A stretch of DNA of 64,000 bases from Streptococcus oralis (GTDB lineage: Bacteria; Bacillota; Bacilli; Lactobacillales; Streptococcaceae). The notes under the pieces are model-generated. The model worked only from the letters and a program-made list of their open reading frames with translations. It was not told where the DNA came from and searched no databases. The position numbers were made by a program, and so were the translations under genes. Of the stretch, positions 28,309-38,026 are shown piece by piece; the stretch's first letter is position 1, and every line of letters begins with the position of its first letter. Where the stretch lies: NCBI RefSeq assembly GCF_004127215.1, contig NZ_QEWJ01000002.1, forward strand, positions 112,334 to 176,333. Reading direction: 5' to 3'.

Positions 28309-30624
28309 ATGGTTGTTAAGACAGTTGTTGAAGCACAAGATATTTTTGATAAAGCTTGGGAAGGCTTCAAAGGCGTAGATTGGAAAGAAAAAGCAAGTAT
28401 TTCTCGCTTTGTTCAGGCTAACTACACACCTTATGATGGTGATGAAAGTTTCCTTGCAGGACCAACAGAACGTTCACTTCACATCAAAAAGATTGTAGAA
28501 GAAACGAAGGCTCACTACGAAGAAACTCGTTTCCCAATGGACACTCGTCCAACATCTATTGCTGATATTCCTGCCGGATTTATCGACAAAGAAAACGAAT
28601 TGATCTTCGGTATCCAAAATGATGAACTCTTCAAATTGAACTTCATGCCAAAAGGTGGTATCCGTATGGCTGAAACTACTTTGAAAGAAAATGGATACGA
28701 ACCAGATCCAGCTGTTCACGAAATTTTCACTAAATATGTAACAACGGTTAACGACGGTATCTTCCGTGCCTATACTTCAAACATCCGTCGTGCTCGTCAC
28801 GCTCATACTGTAACTGGTCTTCCAGATGCCTACTCACGTGGACGTATCATCGGTGTTTACGCACGTCTTGCTCTCTATGGTGCAGACTACTTGATGCAAG
28901 AAAAAGTGAACGACTGGAATGCAATTAAAGAAATTGATGAAGAAACAATCCGTCTTCGTGAAGAAGTAAACCTTCAATACCAAGCATTGCAACAAGTTGT
29001 TCGCTTGGGTGATCTTTACGGAGTGGATGTTCGTAAACCAGCGATGAATGTTAAAGAAGCTATCCAATGGGTGAACATCGCCTTCATGGCTGTCTGCCGT
29101 GTTATCAACGGTGCTGCTACATCTCTAGGACGTGTGCCAATCGTACTCGACATCTTTGCAGAACGTGACCTTGCTCGTGGTACATTTACTGAATCAGAAA
29201 TCCAAGAATTCGTTGATGATTTCGTTATGAAACTTCGTACAGTTAAATTTGCTCGTACAAAAGCTTATGACCAATTGTACTCAGGTGACCCAACCTTCAT
29301 CACAACTTCTATGGCTGGTATGGGTAACGATGGTCGTCACCGTGTTACTAAGATGGACTACCGTTTCTTGAACACTCTTGACAATATCGGTAACTCACCA
29401 GAACCAAACTTGACAGTTCTTTGGACTGACAAATTGCCATACAACTTCCGTCGCTACTGTATGCACATGAGCCACAAGCACTCTTCTATCCAATACGAAG
29501 GTGTAACAACAATGGCTAAAGATGGATACGGAGAAATGAGCTGTATCTCATGCTGTGTGTCACCACTTGACCCAGAAAACGAAGATCAACGCCACAACAT
29601 CCAGTACTTCGGTGCTCGTGTAAACGTATTGAAAGCCCTTCTTACTGGTTTGAACGGTGGTTACGACGATGTTCACAAAGACTACAAGGTATTTGACATC
29701 GATCCTATCCGTGACGAAGTTCTTGAATTCGAATCAGTTAAAGCCAACTTTGAAAAATCTCTTGACTGGTTGACTGATACTTACGTAGATGCTTTGAACA
29801 TCATCCACTACATGACTGATAAGTACAACTACGAAGCTGTTCAAATGGCCTTTTTGCCAACTAAACAACGTGCCAACATGGGATTCGGTATCTGTGGATT
29901 TGCGAACACTGTTGATACATTGTCAGCGATTAGATACGCTACTGTTAAACCAATCCGTGACGAAGATGGCTACATCTACGATTACGAAACAATCGGTGAA
30001 TACCCACGTTGGGGTGAAGATGACCCACGTTCAAACGAATTGGCAGAATGGTTGATCGAAGCTTACACAACTCGTCTACGTAGCCACAAACTTTACAAAG
30101 ATGCAGAAGCTACAGTTTCACTTTTGACAATCACATCTAACGTTGCATACTCTAAACAAACTGGTAACTCACCAGTCCACAAAGGTGTATACCTCAACGA
30201 AGATGGTTCAGTGAACTTGTCTAAACTTGAATTCTTCTCACCAGGTGCTAACCCATCTAACAAAGCTAAAGGTGGATGGTTGCAAAACTTGAACTCACTT
30301 GCTAGCCTTGACTTTGGTTACGCAGCTGACGGTATCTCATTGACAACTCAAGTTTCTCCACGTGCTCTTGGTAAAACTCGTGACGAACAAGTTGATAACT
30401 TGGTAACAATTCTTGATGGTTACTTCGAAAACGGTGGACAACACGTTAACTTGAACGTTATGGATTTGAATGATGTTTACGAAAAGATCATGTCAGGTGA
30501 AGACGTTATCGTACGTATCTCTGGATACTGTGTAAACACTAAATACCTCACTCCGGAACAAAAAACTGAATTGACACAACGTGTCTTCCACGAAGTTCTT
30601 TCAATGGATGACGCATTGAGCTAA
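28309..30624 (+). CDS. pflB: Pyruvate formate-lyase
   Basis: 771 residues, full length. The two adjacent catalytic cysteines are Cys415-Cys416 ([14 protein letters not shown]) and the glycyl radical site is Gly739 in RISGYCVN near the C-terminus. Splits pyruvate with CoA into acetyl-CoA and formate under anaerobic conditions and is central to mixed-acid fermentation. ATG 28309 ([17 protein letters not shown]) is preferred to ATG 28273, because GAGG precedes it and it matches known streptococcal PFL starts. The activase gene pflA is elsewhere. Codon use is highly biased, so expression is high. Confidence 0.97.
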   Translation: MVVKTVVEAQDIFDKAWEGFKGVDWKEKASISRFVQANYTPYDGDESFLAGPTERSLHIKKIVEETKAHYEETRFPMDTRPTSIADIPAGFIDKENELIFGIQNDELFKLNFMPKGGIRMAETTLKENGYEPDPAVHEIFTKYVTTVNDGIFRAYTSNIRRARHAHTVTGLPDAYSRGRIIGVYARLALYGADYLMQEKVNDWNAIKEIDEETIRLREEVNLQYQALQQVVRLGDLYGVDVRKPAMNVKEAIQWVNIAFMAVCRVINGAATSLGRVPIVLDIFAERDLARGTFTESEIQEFVDDFVMKLRTVKFARTKAYDQLYSGDPTFITTSMAGMGNDGRHRVTKMDYRFLNTLDNIGNSPEPNLTVLWTDKLPYNFRRYCMHMSHKHSSIQYEGVTTMAKDGYGEMSCISCCVSPLDPENEDQRHNIQYFGARVNVLKALLTGLNGGYDDVHKDYKVFDIDPIRDEVLEFESVKANFEKSLDWLTDTYVDALNIIHYMTDKYNYEAVQMAFLPTKQRANMGFGICGFANTVDTLSAIRYATVKPIRDEDGYIYDYETIGEYPRWGEDDPRSNELAEWLIEAYTTRLRSHKLYKDAEATVSLLTITSNVAYSKQTGNSPVHKGVYLNEDGSVNLSKLEFFSPGANPSNKAKGGWLQNLNSLASLDFGYAADGISLTTQVSPRALGKTRDEQVDNLVTILDGYFENGGQHVNLNVMDLNDVYEKIMSGEDVIVRISGYCVNTKYLTPEQKTELTQRVFHEVLSMDDALS

Positions 30625-30644
30625 GATTCAATTAGAATAGAAAG

Positions 30645-30671
30645 AAAGCCAGTCGATATGACTGGCTTTTT
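30645..30671 (+). terminator. pflB terminator
   Basis: Perfect ten-base-pair stem AAAGCCAGTC (30645-30654) with GACTGGCTTT (30660-30669), then T-run. Confidence 0.92.
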
Positions 30672-30721
30672 GCGTCTTTGAAAATTCTTTTAAAAAATAG
30701 TTAAATTTGGTCAAAAAAGTT

Positions 30722-30751
30722 ATTGACTTTTACTGACCAATGTGATATAGT
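30722..30751 (+). promoter_or_regulatory. clpL heat-shock promoter with CtsR box
   Basis: TTGACT (30723-30728) and TATAGT (30746-30751) are 17 bp apart. Bases 30722-30738 match the reverse CtsR heptad pair (TTTGACY-NTN-TTTGACY) at 14 of 17 positions, covering the -35. CtsR is the established repressor of clp genes in streptococci. Confidence 0.75.
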
Positions 30752-30848
30752 AGAAACATAAGGAAAATGAATTCCTTAGAAAACTTCATTTTCAATGATT
30801 CTATTTCTTGAAAATGTACGATAGATACCCTAGAAAGGGGTGAGGCCT

Positions 30849-30944
30849 ATGTTTAATCTAACAGACTTTGAAAAGAAGATGATAAAAGGCTTATTTAAAA
30901 GAGAAAAACCAGAAATTATACGTAGGGTAGCCAACAGCGAGTAG
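30849..30944 (+). CDS. Unannotated 31-residue ORF in the clpL leader
   Basis: ATG 30849 is preceded by AAAGGGGTGAGG, a strong ribosome site. The product begins MFNLTDFEKKMIKGLFKREK and ends VANSE; it is charged, probably helical, with no membrane segment. It lies between the CtsR-controlled promoter and clpL, so it would be heat-induced with clpL. The stop codon lies in a small hairpin (TAGCT 30942-30946 with AGCTA 30950-30954) followed by a T-run at 30962-30967. It may be a real small heat-shock protein or a leader peptide. Family unknown. Confidence 0.5.
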   Translation: MFNLTDFEKKMIKGLFKREKPEIIRRVANSE

Positions 30945-31035
30945 CTAACAGCTAGTCTAAATTTTTTAAAACAAAGGTCAGAGAAAGTCAAATTGTTTTG
31001 ACTAAGTAAATTTTTAATTAAACGAGGTATGAAAT

Positions 31036-33141
31036 ATGAATAACAATTTTAATAACTTTAACAATATGGATGATTTATTTAACCAATTGATGGGTGGTAT
31101 GCGTGGATACAGTTCAGAAAACCGTCGTTACTTGATTAATGGTCGTGAAGTGACACCTGAGGAATTTGCTCATTATCGTGCAACTGGGAAATTACCAGGA
31201 AATGCAGAATCTGATGCGCAAATGCAACAACACGCTTCAGGTATGAAACAAGACGGTGTCCTTGCTAAACTAGGTCGTAACTTGACAGCAGAAGCTCGCG
31301 AGGGCAAGTTGGATCCTGTTATCGGGCGAAACAAGGAAATTCAAGAAACATCTGAAATCCTCTCACGTCGTACTAAGAACAACCCTGTTCTGGTCGGAGA
31401 TGCAGGTGTTGGTAAGACAGCAGTTGTTGAAGGACTAGCGCAAGCCATTGTGAACGGAGATGTTCCAGCTGCTATCAAGAATAAGGAAATTATTTCCATT
31501 GATATCTCAGGTCTCGAGGCTGGTACTCAATACCGTGGTAGCTTTGAAGAAAACGTTCAAAACCTAGTCAACGAAGTGAAAGAAGCAGGAAATATTATTC
31601 TCTTCTTTGATGAAATTCACCAAATTCTTGGTGCTGGTAGCACTGGTGGAGACAGTGGGTCTAAAGGGCTTGCAGATATTCTTAAGCCAGCTCTCTCTCG
31701 TGGTGAATTGACTGTTATTGGGGCAACGACTCAAGACGAATATCGTAACACGATTTTGAAGAATGCAGCTCTTGCTCGTCGTTTCAACGAAGTCAAGGTC
31801 AATGCTCCTTCAGCAGAGGATACCTTTAAAATTCTTCAAGGGATTCGTGACCTCTATCAACAACACCACAATGTTATCTTGCCAGACGAAGTCTTGAAAG
31901 CAGCAGTGGATTATTCAATCCAGTATATTCCTCAACGTAGCTTGCCTGATAAGGCTATCGACCTTGTCGATGTAACGGCGGCTCATTTGGCAGCTCAACA
32001 TCCAGTAACAGATGTTCATGCTGTTGAACGTGAAATTGAGGCAGAAAAAGACAAGCAAGAAAAAGCAGTTGAGGCAGAGGACTTTGAAGCAGCTCTCAAT
32101 GCCAAAACACGCATTGCAGAATTAGAGAAAAAAGTCGAAAACCACACAGAAGATATGAAAGTGACTGCCACTGTCAATGATGTGGCCGAATCTGTGGAAC
32201 GAATGACAGGTATTCCAGTATCTCAAATGGGAGCGTCAGATATCGAACGTTTGAAAGATATGGCCCATCGTTTGGAACACAAGGTTATTGGTCAAGATAA
32301 GGCAGTAGAAGCAGTGGCTCGTGCTATCCGTCGTAACCGTGCTGGTTTTGATGAAGGCAATCGCCCAATTGGTAGCTTCCTCTTTGTAGGTCCAACTGGG
32401 GTTGGTAAGACCGAGCTCGCTAAGCAATTGGCACTCGATATGTTTGGAACCAAGGATGCGATTATTCGTTTGGATATGTCTGAATACAGTGACCGCACAG
32501 CCGTATCTAAGCTGATCGGTACAACAGCCGGTTATGTGGGGTATGATGACAATAGCAATACCTTGACAGAACGTGTTCGTCGCAATCCTTACTCTATCAT
32601 TCTATTGGATGAGATTGAAAAGGCTGATCCTCAAGTCATTACTCTTCTCCTCCAAGTCTTGGATGATGGTCGTTTGACTGATGGTCAAGGAAATACAGTG
32701 AACTTTAAAAATACTGTCATTATCGCAACATCAAATGCTGGATTTGGCTATGAAGCTAACTTGACAGAAGATGCGGATAAACCAGAGTTGATGGATCGCT
32801 TGAAACCATTCTTCCGTCCAGAGTTCCTCAACCGCTTTAACGCAGTTATCGAGTTCTCACACTTAAATAAGGAAGATCTTTCTAAGATTGTGGACTTGAT
32901 GTTGGCTGAAGTCAACCAAACCTTGGCTAAGAAAGACATTGATTTAGAAGTCAGCCAAGCAGCTAAGGACTTTATCACAGAAGAAGGTTATGACGAAGTC
33001 ATGGGTGTTCGTCCTCTCCGTCGAGTGGTTGAACAACAAATCCGTGATAAGGTGACAGACTTCCACTTGGATCACCTAGATGCTAAACATCTAGAAGCAG
33101 ATATGGAAGATGGCGTTTTGGTCATTCGAAAAAAAGCCTAA
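31036..33141 (+). CDS. clpL: ATP-dependent Clp protease ATP-binding subunit ClpL
   Basis: 701 residues. Short Asn-rich N-terminus ([20 protein letters not shown]) in place of the usual double Clp-N domain, as in ClpL. Two AAA+ modules: Walker [10 protein letters not shown] near residue 125 and GPTGVGKTE near 455, with a middle coiled region ([20 protein letters not shown]). No LGF/IGF loop of ClpP-binding type stands out, in line with ClpL acting as a chaperone without ClpP. Gives heat and envelope stress tolerance. Controlled by CtsR through the promoter about 290 bases upstream. RBS is modest (AACGAGG). Confidence 0.95.
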   Translation: MNNNFNNFNNMDDLFNQLMGGMRGYSSENRRYLINGREVTPEEFAHYRATGKLPGNAESDAQMQQHASGMKQDGVLAKLGRNLTAEAREGKLDPVIGRNKEIQETSEILSRRTKNNPVLVGDAGVGKTAVVEGLAQAIVNGDVPAAIKNKEIISIDISGLEAGTQYRGSFEENVQNLVNEVKEAGNIILFFDEIHQILGAGSTGGDSGSKGLADILKPALSRGELTVIGATTQDEYRNTILKNAALARRFNEVKVNAPSAEDTFKILQGIRDLYQQHHNVILPDEVLKAAVDYSIQYIPQRSLPDKAIDLVDVTAAHLAAQHPVTDVHAVEREIEAEKDKQEKAVEAEDFEAALNAKTRIAELEKKVENHTEDMKVTATVNDVAESVERMTGIPVSQMGASDIERLKDMAHRLEHKVIGQDKAVEAVARAIRRNRAGFDEGNRPIGSFLFVGPTGVGKTELAKQLALDMFGTKDAIIRLDMSEYSDRTAVSKLIGTTAGYVGYDDNSNTLTERVRRNPYSIILLDEIEKADPQVITLLLQVLDDGRLTDGQGNTVNFKNTVIIATSNAGFGYEANLTEDADKPELMDRLKPFFRPEFLNRFNAVIEFSHLNKEDLSKIVDLMLAEVNQTLAKKDIDLEVSQAAKDFITEEGYDEVMGVRPLRRVVEQQIRDKVTDFHLDHLDAKHLEADMEDGVLVIRKKA

Positions 33142-33160
33142 CTCGAGATTTTGATAATAA

Positions 33161-33191
33161 AAAAGAACCAGTTATTGTAACTGGTTCTTTT
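33161..33191. terminator. Bidirectional terminator between clpL and luxS
   Basis: Perfect 14-bp stem AAAAGAACCAGTTA (33161-33174) with TAACTGGTTCTTTT (33178-33191), loop TTG, A- and T-rich ends on both sides. It serves the two convergent genes. Confidence 0.92.
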
Positions 33192-33195
33192 GCTT

Positions 33196-33678
33196 TTAGA
33201 TGACATGGCGTTCAAAGGCATCATCTGAAATACCTTGTTCCAGGATGAGTTTAGCCCATTCTTTAGCAGAAAAGAGGCTGTGGTCCTTGTAGTTTCCACA
33301 AGATTCGATGGTTGTTCCAGGCACATCTTCCCAAGTAGTGGTCTCAGCGATTTCCTTGAGCGAATCCTTGATAACAGCTGCAATCTCGGCGCTGGTATGA
33401 CGTCCCCACATAATCATGTGGAAGCCTGTACGGCAACCAAACGGTGAACAGTCAATCATACCGTCAATGCGGGTACGGATGAGTTTGGCCAAGAGGTGTT
33501 CGATAGTGTGAAGGCCAGCAGTAGGGATAGAATCCTCATTTGGCTGCACCAAGCGAATATCAAAGTTGGAGATGACATCTCCCTTAGGGCCTGTTTCTTC
33601 CCCAATTAAGCGAACATAGGGTGCTTTAACAATAGTGTGGTCAAGTTCAAAACTTTCAACAATAACTTCTTTTGACAT
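33196..33678 (-). CDS. luxS: S-ribosylhomocysteine lyase LuxS
   Basis: 160 residues, standard length. The metal-binding [10 protein letters not shown] is at about residue 56, and the catalytic Cys lies in the conserved [10 protein letters not shown] near 82. Cleaves S-ribosylhomocysteine to homocysteine and DPD, the precursor of autoinducer 2, in the activated methyl cycle. Monocistronic, convergent with clpL. In pneumococcus luxS also lies between clpL and dexB. Confidence 0.97.
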   Translation of the reverse strand: MSKEVIVESFELDHTIVKAPYVRLIGEETGPKGDVISNFDIRLVQPNEDSIPTAGLHTIEHLLAKLIRTRIDGMIDCSPFGCRTGFHMIMWGRHTSAEIAAVIKDSLKEIAETTTWEDVPGTTIESCGNYKDHSLFSAKEWAKLILEQGISDDAFERHVI

Positions 33679-33705
33679 GGTAGTTCCTTTCAGTTTTCTT
33701 CTTTC

Positions 33706-33714
33706 ATTATATCA
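33706..33714 (-). promoter_or_regulatory. luxS promoter, extended -10
   Basis: On the minus strand TGATATAAT, 28 bases before the luxS start codon. Confidence 0.5.
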
Positions 33715-33902
33715 TAAAGCCTGCTCTTGATGGAGTTTGACAAATGACTTTTTGAGACTAGCATTATAACAAAGTCTCCATACAAAACCCGCAGAATTAT
33801 AAAGAAAGAATGGGGTAAAGGAAAAGAAAAACTGAGTTCTTTCTAATGAAGCTAGAGCGACTTTTGAAAGATGGGATCAACTTTTAGAATTTTTGCTTGA
33901 TC

Positions 33903-33935
33903 TCTGAACTAATTCTGAACTAGATTGGATATACT
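33903..33935 (+). promoter_or_regulatory. Direct repeats and -10 of the ABC/two-component module
   Basis: TCTGAACTA occurs at 33903-33911 and again at 33914-33922, exactly 11 bp apart, followed by TATACT at 33930-33935. The repeats occupy the -35 position, where no hexamer is seen. One-helical-turn direct repeats are the usual binding site of OmpR-family regulators, and one is encoded in this operon. Autoregulation is inferred. Confidence 0.55.
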
Positions 33936-33963
33936 GGAGAAAATAAAGATAAAGGAGTTCGTT

Positions 33964-34671
33964 ATGGAACATATGGTAAAAATAGAAGGAGTCTGCAAAA
34001 AGCAGGGCAACAAGCAGATTTTAGAAGATATTTCTTTTACAGCTAGAAGCGGTCGGATTACAGCTTTTCTGGGCCCAAATGGTGCTGGTAAAAGCTCGAC
34101 CTTGAGGATTCTCTTGGGGTTAGATCGGGCGACAGCAGGAACTGCGACTTTTGATGGGCGAACTTATCAGTCAATGACTTATCCGCTCAGAACAGTAGGT
34201 GCATCCTTTGATGGCATTGGCGGTTTGCCAAATCGAAAGGTTTATGACCACTTGAGGATTATTGCAGCGAGTAATGCCATTTCCAAGTCTCGGATTGATG
34301 AGGTTTTGGAGATGACTGGAATCGCTCATAAGAGGAAGGATCTCTTGTCAAGCCTGTCTCTGGGGGAAGGTCAGCGGTTGGGTTTAGCAGCAGCTTTGCT
34401 GGGTGATCCTCAGTTTCTTATATTAGATGAGCCGACCAATGGACTGGATCCAAGTGGGATTAAGTGGTTTAGAAAGTTCATCCGTCAGCAGGCTGATTTA
34501 GGGAAAACGGTACTTCTATCATCCCACATCCTGTCAGAGGTGCAAATAGTGACAGATGATGTGGTCTTGATTCATCATGGGCGAATTGTTGAGCAGGGAC
34601 GATTGGAAGAGGTGCTGCAAGATTCAGACAGTCTAGAAGATCTCTTCTTTGATTTGACAGAGGAGGTTTAA
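33964..34671 (+). CDS. ABC transporter ATPase, lantibiotic-immunity-like
   Basis: 235 residues. Walker A GPNGAGKSS near residue 39, Walker B FLILDEPTNGLDPSG, H-loop LLSSHILSEV. The signature reads LSLGEGQRLGLA rather than LSGGQ, as often seen in bacitracin/lantibiotic-type ATPases. ATG 33964 has AAAGGAG upstream; the TTG-initiated extension has none. First of five co-directional, nearly contiguous genes: ATPase, two permeases, regulator, kinase, the layout of lantibiotic immunity systems such as NisFEG/SpaFEG with RK. No lantibiotic precursor is present nearby. Confidence 0.85.
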   Translation: MEHMVKIEGVCKKQGNKQILEDISFTARSGRITAFLGPNGAGKSSTLRILLGLDRATAGTATFDGRTYQSMTYPLRTVGASFDGIGGLPNRKVYDHLRIIAASNAISKSRIDEVLEMTGIAHKRKDLLSSLSLGEGQRLGLAAALLGDPQFLILDEPTNGLDPSGIKWFRKFIRQQADLGKTVLLSSHILSEVQIVTDDVVLIHHGRIVEQGRLEEVLQDSDSLEDLFFDLTEEV

Positions 34672-34672
34672 G

Positions 34673-35461
34673 ATGAAAGAAACGATGTCCTTATTGCATT
34701 CAGAATGGTTGAAGATCCGCTCAACCAAGGCTTTCAGAGTGAGTATGGCCTTCATGTTGCTCTTGGTGCCTGCCGTATCCTGGCTGGAGGGCCGACAGTA
34801 TTTGTCTATTGGCTTGGATGCCACACCTGAGACGGTTCCCGGTCTGGCAGAAGCCATTGATCCGCTGGAATATTTAGGTCTCAATGGATCCTCTATGGCA
34901 GGCATGGTTTTGGTCATTTTAGCTGGAATTTTAGGAGCTATGGAATTTCAGTCTCATAGCTTGAGAACCAGTCTCTTGACCTGTAATAACCGCCTGAAGT
35001 TGCTTGTGGGGAAACTTATGACCTTTGCTTGCTTTTCTTTTGCCATTAGCTTTTTATCAATTTACTTTAGTTATATGGCCATGCATCTGGCTTTAGGAAA
35101 GGAAGGGCTTGATCCGATTCTGCTCAATCAGGCAGCTTGGAGTCTGATTTTGTGGAAAACCTTATCTCTGACCTTATTGGGAATCCTTTCGTTTTTGTTA
35201 GGTTTATTGGCTCGGACCATGCTAGTTCCTCTGCTTTTTCTCGTACCACAGATCTATAATCTGGGAAACTACCTGGCAGCTCACACGAGTTGGGGAGCTT
35301 ATTTGCCACAGCCAGCAGGAGAGTTGTTTACTGCAACGCCAACTTCCCAATATGCTAACAATCCCTTGCAAGGGCTCTTGATACTAGGCGCATGGTTACT
35401 AGTCATCGGCGGCATGGCCTCTCTGCGCTTTTTGAAGACGGATTTAGGAGGGCGCTACTGA
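34673..35461 (+). CDS. ABC-2 type permease 1, lantibiotic-immunity-like
   Basis: 262 residues, six membrane helices. Starts with a cytoplasmic amphipathic piece (LLHSEWLKIRSTKAFRVSM), which recurs in the next protein as LLRSEWIKFRSYYLALG, so the two permeases are paralogous partners, as expected for a heteromeric channel (EpiE/EpiG-like pair). Begins one base after the ATPase stop and overlaps the next start by one base. Substrate unknown. Confidence 0.8.
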   Translation: MKETMSLLHSEWLKIRSTKAFRVSMAFMLLLVPAVSWLEGRQYLSIGLDATPETVPGLAEAIDPLEYLGLNGSSMAGMVLVILAGILGAMEFQSHSLRTSLLTCNNRLKLLVGKLMTFACFSFAISFLSIYFSYMAMHLALGKEGLDPILLNQAAWSLILWKTLSLTLLGILSFLLGLLARTMLVPLLFLVPQIYNLGNYLAAHTSWGAYLPQPAGELFTATPTSQYANNPLQGLLILGAWLLVIGGMASLRFLKTDLGGRY

Positions 35462-36183
35462 TGATAAAAGCTCTACTTAGAAGCGAATGGATTAAGTTCC
35501 GTTCTTACTATCTCGCTCTTGGTGCCGCCTTGGTGGTTCTGGTAGCCGTTCCTTTTTTTCTAATGAATCTTGACTACAGTCAGACAGCAGTTGGCCAGAC
35601 AAAGGCTCTGAGCGAGGTTTTGCATGCCCTCTATCTGGCGCAGCCTGTCATCGTCATCTTTACTTCCCTCTATTTTGCCCAGGAGTTTGTCAAGTCTGGG
35701 ATGCGAACGAATTTTCTAACCGTATCAAATAGAAAGGCTTGGTTGGCTGGGAAATTCCTTTTTCTGACCTTGCTGCTCTTGGTCCTCTACAGTATCACGG
35801 TGGGCAGCTGTTTCCTTGTTATGCTGGCTCGTTTTGACCTAGACTTTAGTTGGTTCTTACTGGGGAAATTCCTCTATTACAGCTCTTTTGGTCTTCTCAG
35901 CAATATTTTTCTGGCTTTTTTAACTGCTGGCCTCGCTTTGCTCTTTCAATCTTGGGTTGTGCCGGTGTCGGTGCTCTTTCCTCTCTTGATTGGTCTCAGT
36001 CGTTTATTGGCAACTTTCATCAAAGAAGCAAAATACCTGCCCGATCTGGCTACGCTAAATCTTTTTGAGTATGAAGGACTTCAGCATTCAATAGATCTCT
36101 CAGGGCTGGGAATACAGCTTTTATGGTTAGCTTTGGTTTGGAGCTCTGCTATATTCTTAACCTTGAAACGAGATGTTCGCTAG
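35461..36183 (+). CDS. ABC-2 type permease 2, lantibiotic-immunity-like
   Basis: 240 residues, six membrane helices, with the same opening pattern as permease 1. ATG 35461 overlaps the preceding TGA by one base, giving coupled translation; the longer frame from 35392 merely runs inside permease 1. Together with permease 1 and the ATPase it should form a full exporter or peptide-removal machine. The last codons run into an extended -10-like sequence before the regulator gene. Confidence 0.8.
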   Translation: MIKALLRSEWIKFRSYYLALGAALVVLVAVPFFLMNLDYSQTAVGQTKALSEVLHALYLAQPVIVIFTSLYFAQEFVKSGMRTNFLTVSNRKAWLAGKFLFLTLLLLVLYSITVGSCFLVMLARFDLDFSWFLLGKFLYYSSFGLLSNIFLAFLTAGLALLFQSWVVPVSVLFPLLIGLSRLLATFIKEAKYLPDLATLNLFEYEGLQHSIDLSGLGIQLLWLALVWSSAIFLTLKRDVR

Positions 36184-36195
36184 AGGTATGCTATA

Positions 36196-36894
36196 ATGGA
36201 AATCATGAGACAGTATCGTATTTTGGTGGTTGATGACGACCGGAGCATTTTGAAGCTGGTGAAAAACGTCCTAGAGCTCAATGCTTATGATGTGACGACG
36301 CTTGATCGGATAGAAGACCTAGAGCTGACGCATTTTGTCGGATATGACTTGATTCTGCTGGATGTGATGATGGAGCCTGTTAATGGTTTTGAGCTGTGTT
36401 CCTACATTCGTCCTCATCTTTCATGTCCAATCATCTTTCTGACGGCTAAGGAGTTGGAGGCGGACAAGGTGGAAGGGCTCTTTCGTGGAGCAGATGACTA
36501 TATTGTCAAGCCTTTTGGAACCAAAGAATTGCTGGCGCGTGTCAGAGCTCATCTTCGGCGGGAGGAAAGACGTGAGGAGCGCTATTCTGAAATTGCTTCT
36601 TGTCAATTTTATCCAGAGCGCTATGAAGTTGCCTGTTTTGGTAAAGTCTTGAAATTTTCAGAGCGAGAGTTTAAGTTACTGCATTTATTAGCTAGCAATT
36701 CCAAGCAGACCTTTTCAGCTGAACGCCTGCATACCTTGCTTTACCCAGAAAGTTCAGAAACACAGCTTCGCTCCATCTCAGAATACGTATATCAGATTCG
36801 TCAAAAATGCAAACAAGAAGGGCTGCAAGCAATCGCAACAGTGAGAGGAGTAGGCTATAGATGGCAATTAGAACCCGAAATTTCAAAAGCCTAG
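36196..36894 (+). CDS. OmpR-family response regulator
   Basis: 232 residues. Receiver domain with Asp56 (YDLILLDVMMEPVNGFEL) and Lys in YIVKPFG; winged-helix C-terminus (KFSEREFKLLHLLASNSKQT through IATVRGVGYRW). Similar in build to SpaR/NisR-type lantibiotic regulators. Two starts are possible: ATG 36196 with AGAGG upstream (used), or ATG 36205. The end overlaps the kinase gene by 34 bases. The 11-bp-period direct repeats at 33.9 kb are its likely target. Confidence 0.9.
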   Translation: MEIMRQYRILVVDDDRSILKLVKNVLELNAYDVTTLDRIEDLELTHFVGYDLILLDVMMEPVNGFELCSYIRPHLSCPIIFLTAKELEADKVEGLFRGADDYIVKPFGTKELLARVRAHLRREERREERYSEIASCQFYPERYEVACFGKVLKFSEREFKLLHLLASNSKQTFSAERLHTLLYPESSETQLRSISEYVYQIRQKCKQEGLQAIATVRGVGYRWQLEPEISKA

Positions 36895-37892
36895 TCTGGA
36901 CAACCAGTTTAAAAATCGTCTTTTTCCATGTTTTGATTTTTGTGCTTATAGGCTATGAATTTACGCAAGGAAGTGATTACGCCCTTTTCGCCTTATTCTT
37001 TTGGGCAGGGAGCTTGCTGCTGATTACTTTTTATCATATTTTGAAATTGCTCCGAAAAATCGATAGGGAAATAAAAATGCTAAAGAGCGAGAAGCTTTTA
37101 GAAGAAAATCAAAGCCGGCTTTTTCGGATTGAGGAAATGCTAGAAGTCTATAGCGATTTACGGAGCAGCCACCAAGAAAATGCTCGTCTTCTAGAAAAAG
37201 AGCAGCAGCATAATCAGGAGTTGATTTTACAGCTATCAGCGACATCGCACGATTTGAAGACGCCCCTAACTGTAATTAAGGGGAATGCTGAGCTCTTGGA
37301 ATTGGCGCAGTTGGGCCAGCCACAGGCAGACTATGCTGCTGAGATTTTGCAGGCTAGTCACAAGATGGAAGAATATTGTGGCTCTTTGATTGATTACGCT
37401 AAGACTTTTCAGATTGATGCTAATCAGTTCAGTCAGCTTTCCTTAGAGGACTTTTTGGCTGAGTTACAGGACGACTGGGCACTGTTCAGCAAACAGGACA
37501 GCTATCGTTTTTATCTCCAAGAAGATTGTGATCTTAGTCTGATTTTGTCCATTCATTTGGACTATCTCAAACGGGCTTTGCTCAATATTTTACTGAATGC
37601 GCTTGAACATGCAGATCAGGATCAAAAGGAAGTCAAGCTAAGGGCATCAGTGCAGCAGGACCAGTTGGTTTTTGCTATCTGGAACAACGGCCCTTCATTT
37701 TCAGAGGAGATGCTGCTGGGAGCGGAACGGCTCTTTTACCAGAGTGACCAAAGCCGCAATTCAGCTAATCCCCATCATGGTATCGGCTTAGCCTTTTCTA
37801 AGCAGGTAGCTCTCTTGCATGGTGGTCGTCTGACTCTGCTCAATCCAGACCAAGGGGGAGCCTGTGTTGAGTTGACAATTTCATTGAAATAA
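36861..37892 (+). CDS. Sensor histidine kinase of the ABC module
   Basis: 343 residues. Two membrane helices (about 14-33 and 40-60) with almost no external loop, so it is an intramembrane-sensing kinase like BceS or LcrS, which usually get their signal from the neighbouring transporter. His130 in ATSHDLKTPLTVIKG is the phosphorylated residue; the ATPase domain has the N-box LLNILLNALEHAD and G2 box HHGIGLAFSKQ. Pairs with the OmpR-family regulator. The ATG overlaps the regulator end and has AGAGGAG ten bases upstream. Confidence 0.9.
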   Translation: MAIRTRNFKSLVWTTSLKIVFFHVLIFVLIGYEFTQGSDYALFALFFWAGSLLLITFYHILKLLRKIDREIKMLKSEKLLEENQSRLFRIEEMLEVYSDLRSSHQENARLLEKEQQHNQELILQLSATSHDLKTPLTVIKGNAELLELAQLGQPQADYAAEILQASHKMEEYCGSLIDYAKTFQIDANQFSQLSLEDFLAELQDDWALFSKQDSYRFYLQEDCDLSLILSIHLDYLKRALLNILLNALEHADQDQKEVKLRASVQQDQLVFAIWNNGPSFSEEMLLGAERLFYQSDQSRNSANPHHGIGLAFSKQVALLHGGRLTLLNPDQGGACVELTISLK

Positions 37893-37893
37893 G

Positions 37894-38022
37894 TGAGGTT
37901 GGAAAAAATCATAAAACGCACAATACCAAGTGTTCAAAAAGCCTTGATATTATGCGTTTTATCTTTTATCGTGTAAAGATTTACTGGATTTTCCCTCAGA
38001 TTGAGTTTTTTCCCAGCCTTGT
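37894..38022. repeat. Nested imperfect inverted repeat with terminator core
   Basis: The outer arms AGGTTGGAAAAAA (37896-37908) and TTTTTTCCCAGCCT (38006-38019) pair with one bulge and one G-U. Inside lies a 20-base stem (37911-37930 with 37943-37962, two G-U pairs). The arms share sequence with the repeat at 26.9 kb. The whole may be a small dispersed repeat that also ends transcription from both sides. Confidence 0.55.
37911..37970 (+). terminator. Terminator of the ABC/two-component module
   Basis: A 20-base-pair stem (18 Watson-Crick and two G-U), 12-base loop, ending in TTTTATCTTTTAT. A- and T-rich on both sides, so it can act for the convergent DUF1846 gene too. Confidence 0.75.
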
Positions 38023-38026
38023 TCAT

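Noticed and set aside
34673-36183. Vex/Vnc-type transporter identity for the ABC module
   Set aside because: Vex permeases are FtsX/MacB-like and larger; these are about 250-residue ABC-2 types, closer to lantibiotic-immunity permeases.
36189-36205. Extended -10 (TGCTATAAT) overlapping the response regulator start, possible leaderless transcript
   Set aside because: No -35 and a serviceable ribosome site exists for ATG 36196; the operon is otherwise continuous, so an internal promoter is not needed.
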